Source: Sphingomonas sp. PAMC 26605
GTDB taxonomy: Bacteria; Pseudomonadota; Alphaproteobacteria; Sphingomonadales; Sphingomonadaceae
DNA: 59,959 bases
Direction of reading: 5' to 3'
NCBI RefSeq assembly: GCF_000241485.1
Contig: NZ_JH584241.1
Span: 623,120-683,078, forward strand
Shown here: in pieces, positions 28,034-44,887 of the stretch
Layout of the letters: each line of letters begins with the position of its first letter
Position numbering within the stretch: position 1 is the stretch's first letter
Translations under genes and position numbers: made by a program
The notes under the pieces: model-generated
Databases searched by the model: none
The model's input: the letters and a program-made list of their open reading frames with translations, nothing else
Told to the model about the DNA's origin: nothing

Positions 28034-29536
28034 ATGATGGTTCGGACACTCTATGCGACCGCCGCGGCGGGTGTGCTCGCCGCGCTGCTGGCGCCGACCG
28101 ATGCGTCGGCGCAGGACCAGCAGGTCGATATCGGTGCGCCCGCGCCGCCCCCCACTGCTCCAGCGACCCCGACCGCGAACGACACCAAGAAGCCCGCGAC
28201 CAAGCCCGCCGCCGGCCCCGAGGCTCCGACCAGTACGGCCGCGGCAAGCCCGATTGCGTCCAAGCGTCACGTGCCGAGCCACGCGCTGCACCCGCGCGAT
28301 ACCTCGCCCGACTCGCAGATCAGCGATACGCAGAGCGCGGCGCCGCCCGGCCTGTTCGGCGACTGGCGCAACAGCCGGACCTGGCTCGGCGCGCGCGGCG
28401 TCGACGTCTCGGCGCGCTATGCGTCCGAGACCGCGTACAACCCGACCGGCGGGCGCCACCAGGCGATCACCGAGACCGGCCAGTTCGACGTGGGCGCCAA
28501 GATCGACACGGGCAAGCTCATCGGTCTCGAAGGCGGTACGCTGCAGGCGACGCTGACCTGGCGGCGCGGCGACAATCTCTCCGACGTCGCCGGGCTCAAC
28601 ACGCTGCAACAGGTGCAGGAGGTCTATGGCCGCGGCCAGACCGTGCGCGTCACCGAATTGTGGTACGAGCAGAAGATCGGCGATTCGGTCGAATTGAAGC
28701 TCGGCCGCACCAATCCCGGATCGGACTTCGCGGTCTTCTCCTGCCATTTCGAGAATCTGACCTTCTGCGGCGCGCAGCCGGGCAATCTCGTCGGCGATTA
28801 CTGGCAGAACTGGCCCGTCGGGCAGTGGGGCGGACGGCTGCATGTCGATGTGCGCCCCGGCGTGTATCTCCAGCTCGGCGCCTATGAGGTCAATCCGCTC
28901 AACCTCAAGAACAACTTCTTCGTCGCCCGCTTTCATGGCGCGACGGGCGCGCTGATCCCGTTCGAGGCGGGCTGGACGCATGGCGGCGACGGCGGCCATG
29001 TCGGGTCGTACAAGGTCGGCGGCTGGTACACGACCAGCAATGGCAACGACGTCTATCTCGACATCAACCGCCGCCCGATCGTCGTTACCGGGCTCGCCCC
29101 GCTCGAGCATTCGGGGCGCTATGGCGGCTATGTCAGCATCCAGCAGCAGATCACCGGCAAGTCGAAGGACGGCAAGTCGCTCGACGGGCTCGGCGTGTTC
29201 GCGAACTTCACCCAGACCGACCGCGCGACCGCAGTGACCGACAATCAGGCGGTGGTCGGCGTCTTCTACAAGGGGCTGGCGACCTGGCTGCCGGGCGACG
29301 TGCTCGGCGTCGCGTTCGGGCGGACCAACGTCAACGGGCGTGCGGCGGATGCCGACCGGCTGCTCCCGAACACGCCGTTGCGCGATGCCGAATATGCCGC
29401 GGAGGTCTATTACAGCGTGACGCCGCTGCCCTGGCTCGAGCTGCAGCCCAACGTGCAGTGGATTCACCACCCCGGCGGCGTGCGCAGCGCCGACGAGGTG
29501 GTGGTGCTGGGGTTGAAGGGCGCGATCACGCTGTGA
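28034..29536 (+). CDS. OprB-family carbohydrate-selective porin
   Basis: This 500-residue outer-membrane protein has a signal peptide (VLAALLAPTDASA), then a low-complexity Ala/Pro/Thr linker of about 60 residues. The OprB-type barrel follows: LFGDWRNSRTWLGARGVDVS at its start, RVTELWYEQKIGDSVELKLG, and a terminal strand pattern ending GLKGAITL. OprB porins form sugar-permeable channels in the outer membrane. The long linker is unusual and may reach toward peptidoglycan. The upstream fusion polysaccharide gene runs in the same direction with a 170-base gap, so a shared role is possible but not shown. A second ATG follows the first directly. Confidence 0.88.
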   Translation: MMVRTLYATAAAGVLAALLAPTDASAQDQQVDIGAPAPPPTAPATPTANDTKKPATKPAAGPEAPTSTAAASPIASKRHVPSHALHPRDTSPDSQISDTQSAAPPGLFGDWRNSRTWLGARGVDVSARYASETAYNPTGGRHQAITETGQFDVGAKIDTGKLIGLEGGTLQATLTWRRGDNLSDVAGLNTLQQVQEVYGRGQTVRVTELWYEQKIGDSVELKLGRTNPGSDFAVFSCHFENLTFCGAQPGNLVGDYWQNWPVGQWGGRLHVDVRPGVYLQLGAYEVNPLNLKNNFFVARFHGATGALIPFEAGWTHGGDGGHVGSYKVGGWYTTSNGNDVYLDINRRPIVVTGLAPLEHSGRYGGYVSIQQQITGKSKDGKSLDGLGVFANFTQTDRATAVTDNQAVVGVFYKGLATWLPGDVLGVAFGRTNVNGRAADADRLLPNTPLRDAEYAAEVYYSVTPLPWLELQPNVQWIHHPGGVRSADEVVVLGLKGAITL

Positions 29537-29539
29537 GCG

Positions 29540-30370
29540 CTAGAAGCGGTTCGGGCCGCCCATTTGGTCGCACGTGCCGCGAAAGCCGTAGCTCGAGAAA
29601 CCCTGGACGTTGATGCGCCCGGCGCGGCGATCGATCGTGACGCGCGGCTTGTTGAGGCCATTGAGGCGGTAGGTCGCGGTGATCGTGTCGCGGCCGGGCT
29701 GAACGTCGTACAGGTCCCACCAGCCACTGTCGCCGCGCGAGTTGATTGGCGGGATCAGCGACTTGGGCAAGCGAATGCGTCCGCCGCCGTCCCACAGCTG
29801 GATCATCAGCGAGGCGTCGAACATCTCGCGGCGCGATTCGGTGTAGCTGCCGTATTCGTAGCGGTCGCGTTGCGAATTCCACTGCCACTGCGTACCCGTC
29901 GCCAGGCCGTCGCGGCTGCCGTCGCCGAAGCAGACGAGCCCGAGCGTCACCTGCCGCCCGCTGATCGACGGCGCTCCGCCATAGCCATCGCCCCGCCGGT
30001 CGTCGCTGGGGCGGTAGGGCGGCGGATAGGCGGGGCGTGCCGGATAGGCATTGTCGGGCCGCCCGCGATCGGACGTTGCGGTCTTGCCGCAATCGGGCGG
30101 CAGCGTCGGAGTGACCGAGGCGTAGCGGCCGTCCATCGTCGCAATCGTCACGCACTGGCGGCGCGAGGCGCTCCACCAATAAGTGTAGCTGCGGTCGTCG
30201 CCGCGGTCGGCGCGGATGAACTCGTAGCCGCGCGCGCGAACGCCGTTCTCGGCCTGGCCGGCGCGCGCACCGACCATGTCCTCGAGGCCGGTCGATTGGG
30301 CGAGCGCGGGGACGGCGAGCAGGCTGCCGAGAATCGCAAGAGGCACGAGGGGGATGCGAGTGGAATGCAT
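29540..30370 (-). CDS. Secreted hypothetical protein
   Basis: This 276-residue protein has a signal peptide (LAILGSLLAVPALAQ). Its N-terminal domain is about 70 residues and has similarity to small exported repeats around GARAGQAENGVRARGYEFIR and YTYWWSASRRQCVTIAT. A Pro/Arg-rich spacer follows, then a beta-rich C-terminal domain (QVTLGLVCFGDGSRDGLATG to CDQMGGPNRF). The N-terminal part resembles exported domains of unknown function found in several proteobacteria. It converges with the porin gene, 3 bases apart. I cannot assign a function. Confidence 0.68.
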   Translation of the reverse strand: MHSTRIPLVPLAILGSLLAVPALAQSTGLEDMVGARAGQAENGVRARGYEFIRADRGDDRSYTYWWSASRRQCVTIATMDGRYASVTPTLPPDCGKTATSDRGRPDNAYPARPAYPPPYRPSDDRRGDGYGGAPSISGRQVTLGLVCFGDGSRDGLATGTQWQWNSQRDRYEYGSYTESRREMFDASLMIQLWDGGGRIRLPKSLIPPINSRGDSGWWDLYDVQPGRDTITATYRLNGLNKPRVTIDRRAGRINVQGFSSYGFRGTCDQMGGPNRF

Positions 30371-30469
30371 GACGTTTCTCCCTGACGCTAAGCTTGCTCC
30401 ACAGTTGAACGATGGTGCTGACGACCTACGAGACTGGAACTGCTAGAACGAATGCACTTCCGCGCGGTT

Positions 30470-31147
30470 TCAATGCGCCACGAAAAGGATCGCGAGGAAG
30501 AGAAACGCGCCACACGCCTCGAAGAAGGCTCGCAGCGTATTGCCGATCGCGCGCAAGACGGATTGCGCGAGATTGCGCGCGAACCACAAGGTCTGCGCGA
30601 AGAGATAGGCGAGCAGCGCGGCGCTCGCGAGGATTCCCCCGGCGAGACGCGCCTCGGGGATCGCGGCATGCCCCAGCGACAGCGCCGCGCCGAGAAACAG
30701 CGCGAACGGCGCGCAGGCATAGCATTGCGCGTAGAAGGGCGATTTGAGCCGCTGGCGCGTGATCTTGACGCGTTTGGCGCGCAGCAGCCGCGCCGCGAAG
30801 ATCAGCGGGAACAGCGAGAACCGGATCAGGCGCAGCGCGAGCAGCGTCGTGCTGTCGGTGATGTACCCGGCGAGCCCCGCCTTCTGCGCGATGATCGGAT
30901 TGGTCCCGCCGCCGAGCGCCACGTCGATCGCCTGCGTCAGCAGCAGCGACAGGACGAGGAACAGCGGCGGGTTGAGCGTATCGTCGAACTGGTCCTCTTC
31001 GAGGTCACCCAGTTCGGTCTCCGAATAGCGCATCATCGCGAGCGGATTGGTGAGCGTGCGCCACAGCGTGATCGGGTAGAAGATCAGCCAGCTCATCACT
31101 TCGTAGAGCAGATCGCCCAGCGAATTGAGCCATTTCATGAAATCCAT
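30470..31147 (-). CDS. Polytopic membrane protein (Yip1-like permease fold), unknown
   Basis: This 225-residue protein has a short N-terminal amphipathic stretch (WLNSLGDLLYEVMSWLIFYP), a segment with several acidic residues (SETELGDLEEDQFDD) and at least four to five hydrophobic helices, ending FFEACGAFLFLAILFVAH. The NPLFLVLSLLL-like entry to the membrane region recalls Yip1-domain proteins, but I would not press this. The start has GAAAGG 6 bases upstream. The neighbours give no clue to its job. Confidence 0.62.
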   Translation of the reverse strand: MDFMKWLNSLGDLLYEVMSWLIFYPITLWRTLTNPLAMMRYSETELGDLEEDQFDDTLNPPLFLVLSLLLTQAIDVALGGGTNPIIAQKAGLAGYITDSTTLLALRLIRFSLFPLIFAARLLRAKRVKITRQRLKSPFYAQCYACAPFALFLGAALSLGHAAIPEARLAGGILASAALLAYLFAQTLWFARNLAQSVLRAIGNTLRAFFEACGAFLFLAILFVAH

Positions 31148-31229
31148 CGGCGACCTTTCGCGCAGGGGCGGGGCTAGTCAGCACAGATTGGGGGCGGGGG
31201 ACAAGCCCGCCGCCGGCGGACGGGAGCGC

Positions 31230-31961
31230 CTAACGCGACGCGGTGGGATCTTCCCCCAAAGCCGGCAGACCGGCCGCCTTGCGCTCCGAATAGCGATCGA
31301 CGAGCTGGTCGGCATGCGGCCGCAGCAGCACCGTCATGCGCACCAATTCCTCCATCACGTCGACGATGCGATCGTAATAGCTCGACGGCCGCATCCGGTC
31401 GTCGTCGCCGAACTCCTTGTACGCCATTGCGACCGAGGACTGGTTGGGGATCGTGACCATCCGCATCCAGCGGCCGAGCAGGCGCAGCGTGTTGACGCTG
31501 TTGAACGATTGCGATCCGGCCGAGACCTGCATCACCGCGAGCGTGCGCCCCTGGGTGGGCCGCATCCCGCCCATCTGAAGCGGCAGATGATCGATCTGCG
31601 TCTTCATCACCCCGGTGATCTGGCCGTGCCGCTCGGGGCTGCACCAGACCTGGCCTTCGGACCATAAGGACAGCGCGCGCAGCTCGTGGACCGCGGGGTG
31701 ATCGTCGCCGCCGACCTGGTCGGGCAGCGGCAGGTCGGACGGATCGAAGATGCGCGTCTCGGCGCCGAACAGGCGGAGCAGGCGCGCGGACTCCTCGACA
31801 CAGAGGCGCGAGAAGGATCGCGCGCGCAGCGAGCCGTAGAGCAAGAGGATGCGGACGGGTGGCTGGTCGTCGCCGAGCCCGAGCGCGGGGCGGTCGATCA
31901 GGAAGCGGCGATCGAGCGCGGGGAGGTGATCGGGATCGGGCAGGGGGCGGACTCGCGTCAT
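31230..31961 (-). CDS. arsH: ArsH NADPH-dependent FMN reductase
   Basis: This 243-residue flavodoxin-fold enzyme is ArsH, known from other bacteria to oxidise trivalent organoarsenicals and to confer arsenical resistance. The FMN-binding loop is [14 protein letters not shown], and the family stretch [20 protein letters not shown] matches ArsH. It is the last gene of the arsR-arsC-aquaporin-arsH operon, and its ATG overlaps the stop of the aquaporin gene by 4 bases. Regulation comes from the upstream arsR promoter. Confidence 0.94.
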   Translation of the reverse strand: MTRVRPLPDPDHLPALDRRFLIDRPALGLGDDQPPVRILLLYGSLRARSFSRLCVEESARLLRLFGAETRIFDPSDLPLPDQVGGDDHPAVHELRALSLWSEGQVWCSPERHGQITGVMKTQIDHLPLQMGGMRPTQGRTLAVMQVSAGSQSFNSVNTLRLLGRWMRMVTIPNQSSVAMAYKEFGDDDRMRPSSYYDRIVDVMEELVRMTVLLRPHADQLVDRYSERKAAGLPALGEDPTASR

Positions 31962-32626
31962 GCGGGTTCCTCGTTTGTGTCGGGAAAGAGCCGGTCGGCG
32001 AAGAGGTACGCGACCAAGGCGCCGGCGAGCTGCGCCAGGATGAAGCCCGGTACGCTCGACGGCGCGATGCCCGCGAAGCTGTCGCTGAGCGACCGCGCGA
32101 CGGTGATCGCGGGGTTGGCGAAACTGGTCGATGCGGTGAACCAATAGGCGGCGGTGATGTAGAGCGCGACGCTCGCGGGCAGCTGCGCGGGCCGCATCCG
32201 CGCCGTCCCGAGGATCGTCAGGATCAGCCCGCAGGTGGCGACCGCCTCGGCGGTCCATTGGCTGGGACCTGCCCGTACTTTGTGCGAGAGCTGGAGCACC
32301 GACAGGTCGAACATGACGTGCGCGAGCCAGACCCCGATGATCCCGCCGACGATCTGCGCCGCGCCATATCCGAACGCGACCTTGGTGCTGACATGCCCGC
32401 GCAGCCGCATCACCAGCGTGACGGCGGGGTTGAGGTGCGCGCCCGACACCGGGCCGAGCATGGTGATCAGCACGAACAGCATCGCCCCCGTCGCGAGCGT
32501 ATTGCCGAGCAAGGCGATCGCGAGGTTCCCGCCCGCCAGCCGCTCGGCCATGATGCCCGAGCCGACCACCGTGGCGAAGAGGATCAGGCTGCCGAGCGCT
32601 TCCGCGAGCAAAGCGCGGCGGATCAC
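31958..32626 (-). CDS. aqpS: Aquaporin-family channel in ars operon (AqpS-like)
   Basis: This 222-residue MIP-family channel has six membrane segments and two NPA boxes: GAHLNPAVT in loop B and [12 protein letters not shown] in loop E. In Sinorhizobium meliloti an aquaglyceroporin, AqpS, occupies the same place in an ars operon and lets arsenite flow out after arsenate reduction. The gene content and the overlaps with arsC (4 bases) and arsH (4 bases) support the same role here, replacing ArsB or Acr3. I use the symbol by analogy with that operon. Confidence 0.85.
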   Translation of the reverse strand: MIRRALLAEALGSLILFATVVGSGIMAERLAGGNLAIALLGNTLATGAMLFVLITMLGPVSGAHLNPAVTLVMRLRGHVSTKVAFGYGAAQIVGGIIGVWLAHVMFDLSVLQLSHKVRAGPSQWTAEAVATCGLILTILGTARMRPAQLPASVALYITAAYWFTASTSFANPAITVARSLSDSFAGIAPSSVPGFILAQLAGALVAYLFADRLFPDTNEEPA

Positions 32627-33054
32627 GGCGCGCCGACGCGCTGGCCGTGTTCGTCGATCACACGCTCGCCATCCTCCTTGGCGAAGGCGCCCTGCTGCGG
32701 CTCGGGCAGGAGGTCGAGCACGGCTTCGGACGGACGGCAGAGCTTGACGCCGAGCGGGCTCACCACCAGCGGGCGGTTGATCAGGATCGGATGCGCCATC
32801 ATCGCGTCGAGCAGCGCGTCGTCGTCGAGACTCGCGTCGGCGAGGCCGAGCTCGTGATAAGGCGTGCCCTTCTCGCGCAGCAGCGCGCGCGGCGTCATCC
32901 CGGCGCGCGCGATCAGCGCGGCGAGCAGCGCACGCGCGGGCGGCGTCTTGAGATATTCGATGACGTGCGGCTCGACGCCCGCATTGCGGATCAGCGCGAG
33001 CACGTTGCGCGACGTGCCGCAGGCGGGGTTATGATAGACGATGATCTCGGTCAT
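32623..33054 (-). CDS. arsC: Arsenate reductase, glutaredoxin-dependent type
   Basis: This 143-residue ArsC belongs to the E. coli plasmid R773-like family. The catalytic Cys12 is in [18 protein letters not shown]. The conserved Arg residues appear in [18 protein letters not shown]. It reduces arsenate to arsenite with glutathione and glutaredoxin. It follows arsR by 11 bases and overlaps the aquaporin gene by 4 bases. The start at 33054 gives [10 protein letters not shown], the standard N-terminus. Confidence 0.95.
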   Translation of the reverse strand: MTEIIVYHNPACGTSRNVLALIRNAGVEPHVIEYLKTPPARALLAALIARAGMTPRALLREKGTPYHELGLADASLDDDALLDAMMAHPILINRPLVVSPLGVKLCRPSEAVLDLLPEPQQGAFAKEDGERVIDEHGQRVGAP

Positions 33055-33065
33055 GCGGTGGTCCT

Positions 33066-33395
33066 TCAGCAGCAAATCAGGTCGGCGAGCAGCGGCGCGC
33101 ACAATTCGGCGCGTCCGCCGCAGCAATCCTTGGCGAGAAAGGTCATCAGCGCGCGCAGCGTGTCGAGGCTCGCGCGCTGCACCTGCTGGCGCCCGCGCTT
33201 CTCGGCGGTCACCAGGCCGGCCTTGGCGAGCACCGCCAGATGCGTGGAGAAGGTGCTCTGGGTGACCCCGCTCGCTGCGACGAGCGCGCCGGTCGGGAGG
33301 CCGGCGGGTTCGTGCTCGACGAGCAAGCGGAACGCCGCGAGCCGGGTGGGATGCGCGAGCGCTGCTAGCGCGGCGAGGGCGGATTCGGTTTGCAT
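33066..33395 (-). CDS. arsR: ArsR-family arsenic-responsive repressor
   Basis: This is a 109-residue winged-helix repressor. The recognition helix region is ASGVTQSTFSTHLAVLAKAG. It lacks the usual alpha-3 metal motif ELCVCDL. Instead the C-terminus has Cys91-Cys92 and Cys99 in DCCGGRAELCA, with Cys108-Cys109 as the last residues. This matches the C-terminal arsenite site described for Acidithiobacillus ferrooxidans ArsR. It should repress its own operon until arsenite binds. Two inverted ATCGG-N6-CCGAT dyads lie just upstream, one of them over the -10. Confidence 0.92.
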   Translation of the reverse strand: MQTESALAALAALAHPTRLAAFRLLVEHEPAGLPTGALVAASGVTQSTFSTHLAVLAKAGLVTAEKRGRQQVQRASLDTLRALMTFLAKDCCGGRAELCAPLLADLICC

Positions 33396-33396
33396 T

Positions 33397-33452
33397 CATC
33401 GGGTTTAGCCGATGTGAGAGCGATGGTCAAAACGTATCGGCTTTCTCCGATG
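33397..33452 (-). promoter_or_regulatory. ars promoter with two ArsR-like operator dyads
   Basis: On the minus strand TTGACC (33425-33430) and TAAACC (33402-33407) are spaced by 17 bases. Dyad 1, CATCGG-N6-CCGATG, spans 33397-33414 and covers the -10. Dyad 2, ATCGG-N6-CCGAT, spans 33436-33451; the centres are 38 bp apart. Counting about 7 bases past the -10 puts the transcript start at the arsR ATG, so the message may be leaderless. Promoter and operator roles are inferred from position and symmetry. Confidence 0.65.
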
Positions 33453-33601
33453 CATGGTCCTAGGCGTGCCGCGGATGGGGTGCGCTTTCTCCACCTTTCT
33501 CCTTCGTGCGCCCCACGGAGCGCTGGGGTATCGAAAGCCTTCGACACCACCCAAAGAGCAAACTGCCTTTCGAAAATCGAGCAGGAGCGCGCATCCCTCG
33601 G

Positions 33602-33691
33602 CCGTCGCCCCGGCGGAGGCCGGGGCCGCCGAACGGCTTGGCGGGCGGCCGGACGGTTGCGCGAAGGCCCCGGCCTCCGCCGGGGCGACGG
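33602..33691. repeat. Long inverted repeat with perfect 26-bp arms
   Basis: The arm at 33602-33627 is the exact reverse complement of 33666-33691; both are built on CCGTCGCCCCGGCGGAGG and its complement. The 38-base centre contains GGCTTGGCGGGCGGC, shared with the element at 35674-35762. The rest of the 33453-33932 gap has short open frames without gene character; I see nothing else in it. Confidence 0.8.
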
Positions 33692-33932
33692 TTTCGGGAG
33701 AGTGTAATGCCCCACGATCTTGCGCCGTTTCCCCCCTTTCGATCGAGCGCGCATACCGGCGAAAGTTGTCGGGCAGCGATCGGGCGGAAAAGCTGACCGG
33801 CCCAAATCGCCGGTGGGTTCAACGGGTGGTCGCAACGCATCAGACGGGCGCATAGCCACCCCTCGCTAGTGTCAGCCGCGGCCCGCGTCGGCGTGCCGAT
33901 TGCTCCTCAATCGCCAATGCGTGCTTGGCCGT

Positions 33933-35498
33933 TCAATCCGGCGCATCCACCCTCGGCAAGTGCAACGTACGCCCCGTGATATGCAAAAGCCGTGGGTACG
34001 AACGATGCATTTCCGCCGCTACGGACGGATTGAACCGCTGGTCGAACAGCAGGTCGCCACGATCGCCATCGGTCACAAAGAAGCCGAACCGATGGTCGCG
34101 GATCATGCCCACGAACCGCGCCTCGTCATAGCGACCGGCACTGCCCAGCTCAGCGACGATCGCCGGCTCCCAGCGCATCGGTTGCCCCGCGCGTAGCAAC
34201 AGCGTTGCATCATCGGAGATCACGGGTCGAGGGCTGCGCCGGATATGTGCGACGATGGAGTCGAGGGCGCGGGTCTCCGCCTCCGCTGCTGCAAGGTCGG
34301 GGAATGTAGCCCCTCCGATGACCTGCAAAGGCAGCCCGATGCCGACCAGCGCGGACAGGAGCACCGTCGGCCGGGCGGGCAGGCGCCGGGCCGCGCGCCA
34401 CATCGGCACTACAGCGATGCCCACTAGGATGGCTAGTTCGGAAAACCAGTCGATGAGGTAATTGTCGCTCGCGCCGGATTTTAGGATCGCGGGCAACGTT
34501 GCCGTCTTCAGTGCGAGCGTCAGCAGGACGATAGCGAGGACGACGCGATGGGGAGCGGTCCGGCGGGGATCGCCGAATAGCCGCAACCGGACGTCGCTCC
34601 ACCGGCGCATGCCCGGTGCCCGGACGGCCGCCGCCGCGCCGATCGCGGCGATGGCGATCACCACGATGTTGGCGAGCAGTACCATCGCCAAAGCGTGCGC
34701 ATGCTCCCAGATGATCCGGTTAACGTTGTAGGACACAATGTTGAGGAGGAACCCACCACCGGTCGCGATCTCGACTGCCGCCAATGCCGCCAGCCCGCTC
34801 GCCATCGCCACACTTGCCATCACCCAGGCGCGACCGGGATGAACGACGAGCAGCACGAGGAAAGCCGCGGCCGGTGCCGGCAGGCAGGTCTGGCGGGTGT
34901 AGAGCGCCAGCGTGAACATTAGCCCTGCCGCGACGGTAGCCCCCAGCGACAGTGGGGCGCGGCTCGCCAGCAGCATGCCGGCGAGCGTGAACGCGCAAGC
35001 GAGCAGGTCGACCCGCATTAGCAGCGCCCAGACCCCCACGACCGGCAGGGTCGCAAAAACCAGCGCCGCGACGAGCGCAGCGCCCCATGTCGTGACCCGC
35101 GTCTCGCCTACGACCGCGCGATACGTCAGCTGGCCGATCAGGATCGCGCAGACCGCCGCGCAGGCGAGTGAGAGCAGCCGACCGGCATAGAGCGGGTCGA
35201 GCCCGGCGATCGCCGCGACTGCGGCCGTGCAGAGATGGAAGATCGGCGGATATTCGTAGGCGATGGCGGGATAGGTACCGATAGGTGCATAGGCCTGCCC
35301 CGCCACCATGTCGCGCATCTGCTGCCACACGACACCCTCGCCATAATCGAACGCATAGGGAAACGACACGGCGAGGCGCACATGCGCCGCCAGCCGCACC
35401 AGACCGTATGCAAAGGCGATCAGCGCCAGCCCAAGCGCGGCACGACTGAGCACAACGCCCTGTGGCGGGTGTTCATCGGACCGTACGGTAATCCTCAT
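33933..35498 (-). CDS. Polytopic membrane glycosyltransferase-like protein (GT-C fold)
   Basis: This 521-residue protein has about ten to twelve hydrophobic segments and ends with a soluble domain of about 120 residues. The first extracytoplasmic loop has AFDYGEGVVWQQMRDM, where an acidic residue followed by an EG pair recalls the catalytic Asp loop of GT-C enzymes (PMT/ArnT-type, using lipid-phosphate sugars). YEYPPIFHLCTAA is another typical stretch of such proteins. No neighbour suggests its acceptor. It is flanked on both sides by the same type of inverted repeat (33602-33691 and 35674-35762). The GT-C call is moderate. Confidence 0.7.
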   Translation of the reverse strand: MRITVRSDEHPPQGVVLSRAALGLALIAFAYGLVRLAAHVRLAVSFPYAFDYGEGVVWQQMRDMVAGQAYAPIGTYPAIAYEYPPIFHLCTAAVAAIAGLDPLYAGRLLSLACAAVCAILIGQLTYRAVVGETRVTTWGAALVAALVFATLPVVGVWALLMRVDLLACAFTLAGMLLASRAPLSLGATVAAGLMFTLALYTRQTCLPAPAAAFLVLLVVHPGRAWVMASVAMASGLAALAAVEIATGGGFLLNIVSYNVNRIIWEHAHALAMVLLANIVVIAIAAIGAAAAVRAPGMRRWSDVRLRLFGDPRRTAPHRVVLAIVLLTLALKTATLPAILKSGASDNYLIDWFSELAILVGIAVVPMWRAARRLPARPTVLLSALVGIGLPLQVIGGATFPDLAAAEAETRALDSIVAHIRRSPRPVISDDATLLLRAGQPMRWEPAIVAELGSAGRYDEARFVGMIRDHRFGFFVTDGDRGDLLFDQRFNPSVAAEMHRSYPRLLHITGRTLHLPRVDAPD

Positions 35499-35673
35499 CC
35501 TGTTAACCTTCAGCTCGAACCACTGAATTTATTGAAGGCTTTCCCGACCGAGCGCGGATAGGCTCTCTTGGTGCTATCGTAGCCCGTTGGCATAAATTCG
35601 GAATGTCTGGAACCGGTTGTTTGGGACCTAAAGCGGACCGTCGCCTAATTACCAAACTCGGACATAGCCTCGG

Positions 35674-35762
35674 CCGTCGCCCTGGCGGAAGCCGGGGCCT
35701 CTGGATGGCTTGGCGGGCGGCGCGACGTCAGGCGGAGGCCCCGGCCTTCGCCGGGGCGACGG
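35674..35762. repeat. Long inverted repeat, sister of 33602-33691
   Basis: Arms of about 27 bases (35674-35700 and 35736-35762) pair with three mismatches. The centre carries GGCTTGGCGGGCGGC, as in the element at 33602-33691, so the two have a common origin. In the 35499-35900 gap only this repeat and the rpoC terminator stand out. Confidence 0.75.
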
Positions 35763-35826
35763 TTATAACCGACAGCACCTGACCATTACTATCCAACGCG
35801 CACCGGCCCACTCTCTCCCGACCCCC

Positions 35827-35863
35827 AAAAGAAAACCGCCGCCCGGGTTTCCCCGGGCGGCGG
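35827..35863 (-). terminator. Intrinsic terminator of rpoBC
   Basis: On the minus strand a 12-base-pair stem, CCGCCGCCCGGG and CCCGGGCGGCGG with a 4-base loop, is followed by TTTTCTTTT. It lies 37 bases past the rpoC stop and is a classic Rho-independent terminator. Confidence 0.9.
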
Positions 35864-35900
35864 CTCTCTTCTTGTCAGGCGTGAACCCGAACGCGGAGGA

Positions 35901-40193
<4,293 letters not shown>

Positions 40194-40221
40194 GGGGATG
40201 AACCTTTCCTCGAAATTCTTT

Positions 40222-40350
40222 TTCCTCTCCCATCGGGAGAGGAAGGGGCCCGCTCGGCGGAGCCGAGCGGGAAGGTGAGGGCAGGGCAGTTACCTGTCCT
40301 CACCCTTCCGGCGCGTTCCGCGCCTCCCTCCCTCTCCCGCCGGGAGAGGG
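40222..40350. repeat. Hairpin array in the rpoB-rpoC spacer
   Basis: Hairpins in order are TTCCTCTCCC/GGGAGAGGAA (40222-40244), CCCGCTCGGC/GCCGAGCGGG (40249-40271) and CCCTCTCCCG/CGGGAGAGGG (40330-40350). GGAAGGTGAGGGCAGG and CCTGTCCTCACCCTTCC around 40270-40312 pair across the middle, so the whole block is one large imperfect palindrome. It looks like a small non-coding repeat inserted within the operon. Similar CTCCCC/GGGGAG hairpins occur at 59931-59952. Confidence 0.75.
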
Positions 40351-40361
40351 AGAAGAAGGCC

Positions 40362-44570
<4,209 letters not shown>

Positions 44571-44770
44571 GGAGTTTTCTGCCCTCAAGCCTGAAATTCG
44601 GCCCGGAATCCACCGGGCGGGCGTGCACTTCGAAAACGACAAAAAGCCGCGTGTTGTCCGCGTGTGCGGATAACAGCAGCTGTCATGCGTCTCGAGAAAC
44701 CTCAACCATCAATACGATCGATGCACTGCGCGACGGCACATCATTTCCCGAAGGTTGGGGTGGAAGGCGT

Positions 44771-44799
44771 GATATAGGGGGCGGGCAGGGGCGTGTCAA
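44771..44799 (-). promoter_or_regulatory. rpoBC promoter, near-consensus
   Basis: On the minus strand TTGACA (44794-44799) and TATATC (44771-44776) are separated by exactly 17 bases, a nearly perfect sigma-70 promoter. The leader to the rpoB start is about 190 bases and contains a hairpin GCCCGG-N6-CCGGGC (44601-44618). This accounts for most of the 44571-44887 gap. Confidence 0.82.
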
Positions 44800-44887
44800 C
44801 GCAGTCGCACGGCATCGGTTGCGCTGCGGCGAACCGCTCGGCGCAGCAATCCTTGGCAGCGGGGGTTTTATCGCTATTGCCGGGCGG

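Noticed and set aside
33390..33860. Several open frames of 100 to 165 codons in the gap between arsR and the GT-C-like gene.
   Set aside because: They cross the perfect inverted repeat, overlap each other in all frames, and lack ribosome binding sites or recognisable sequence.
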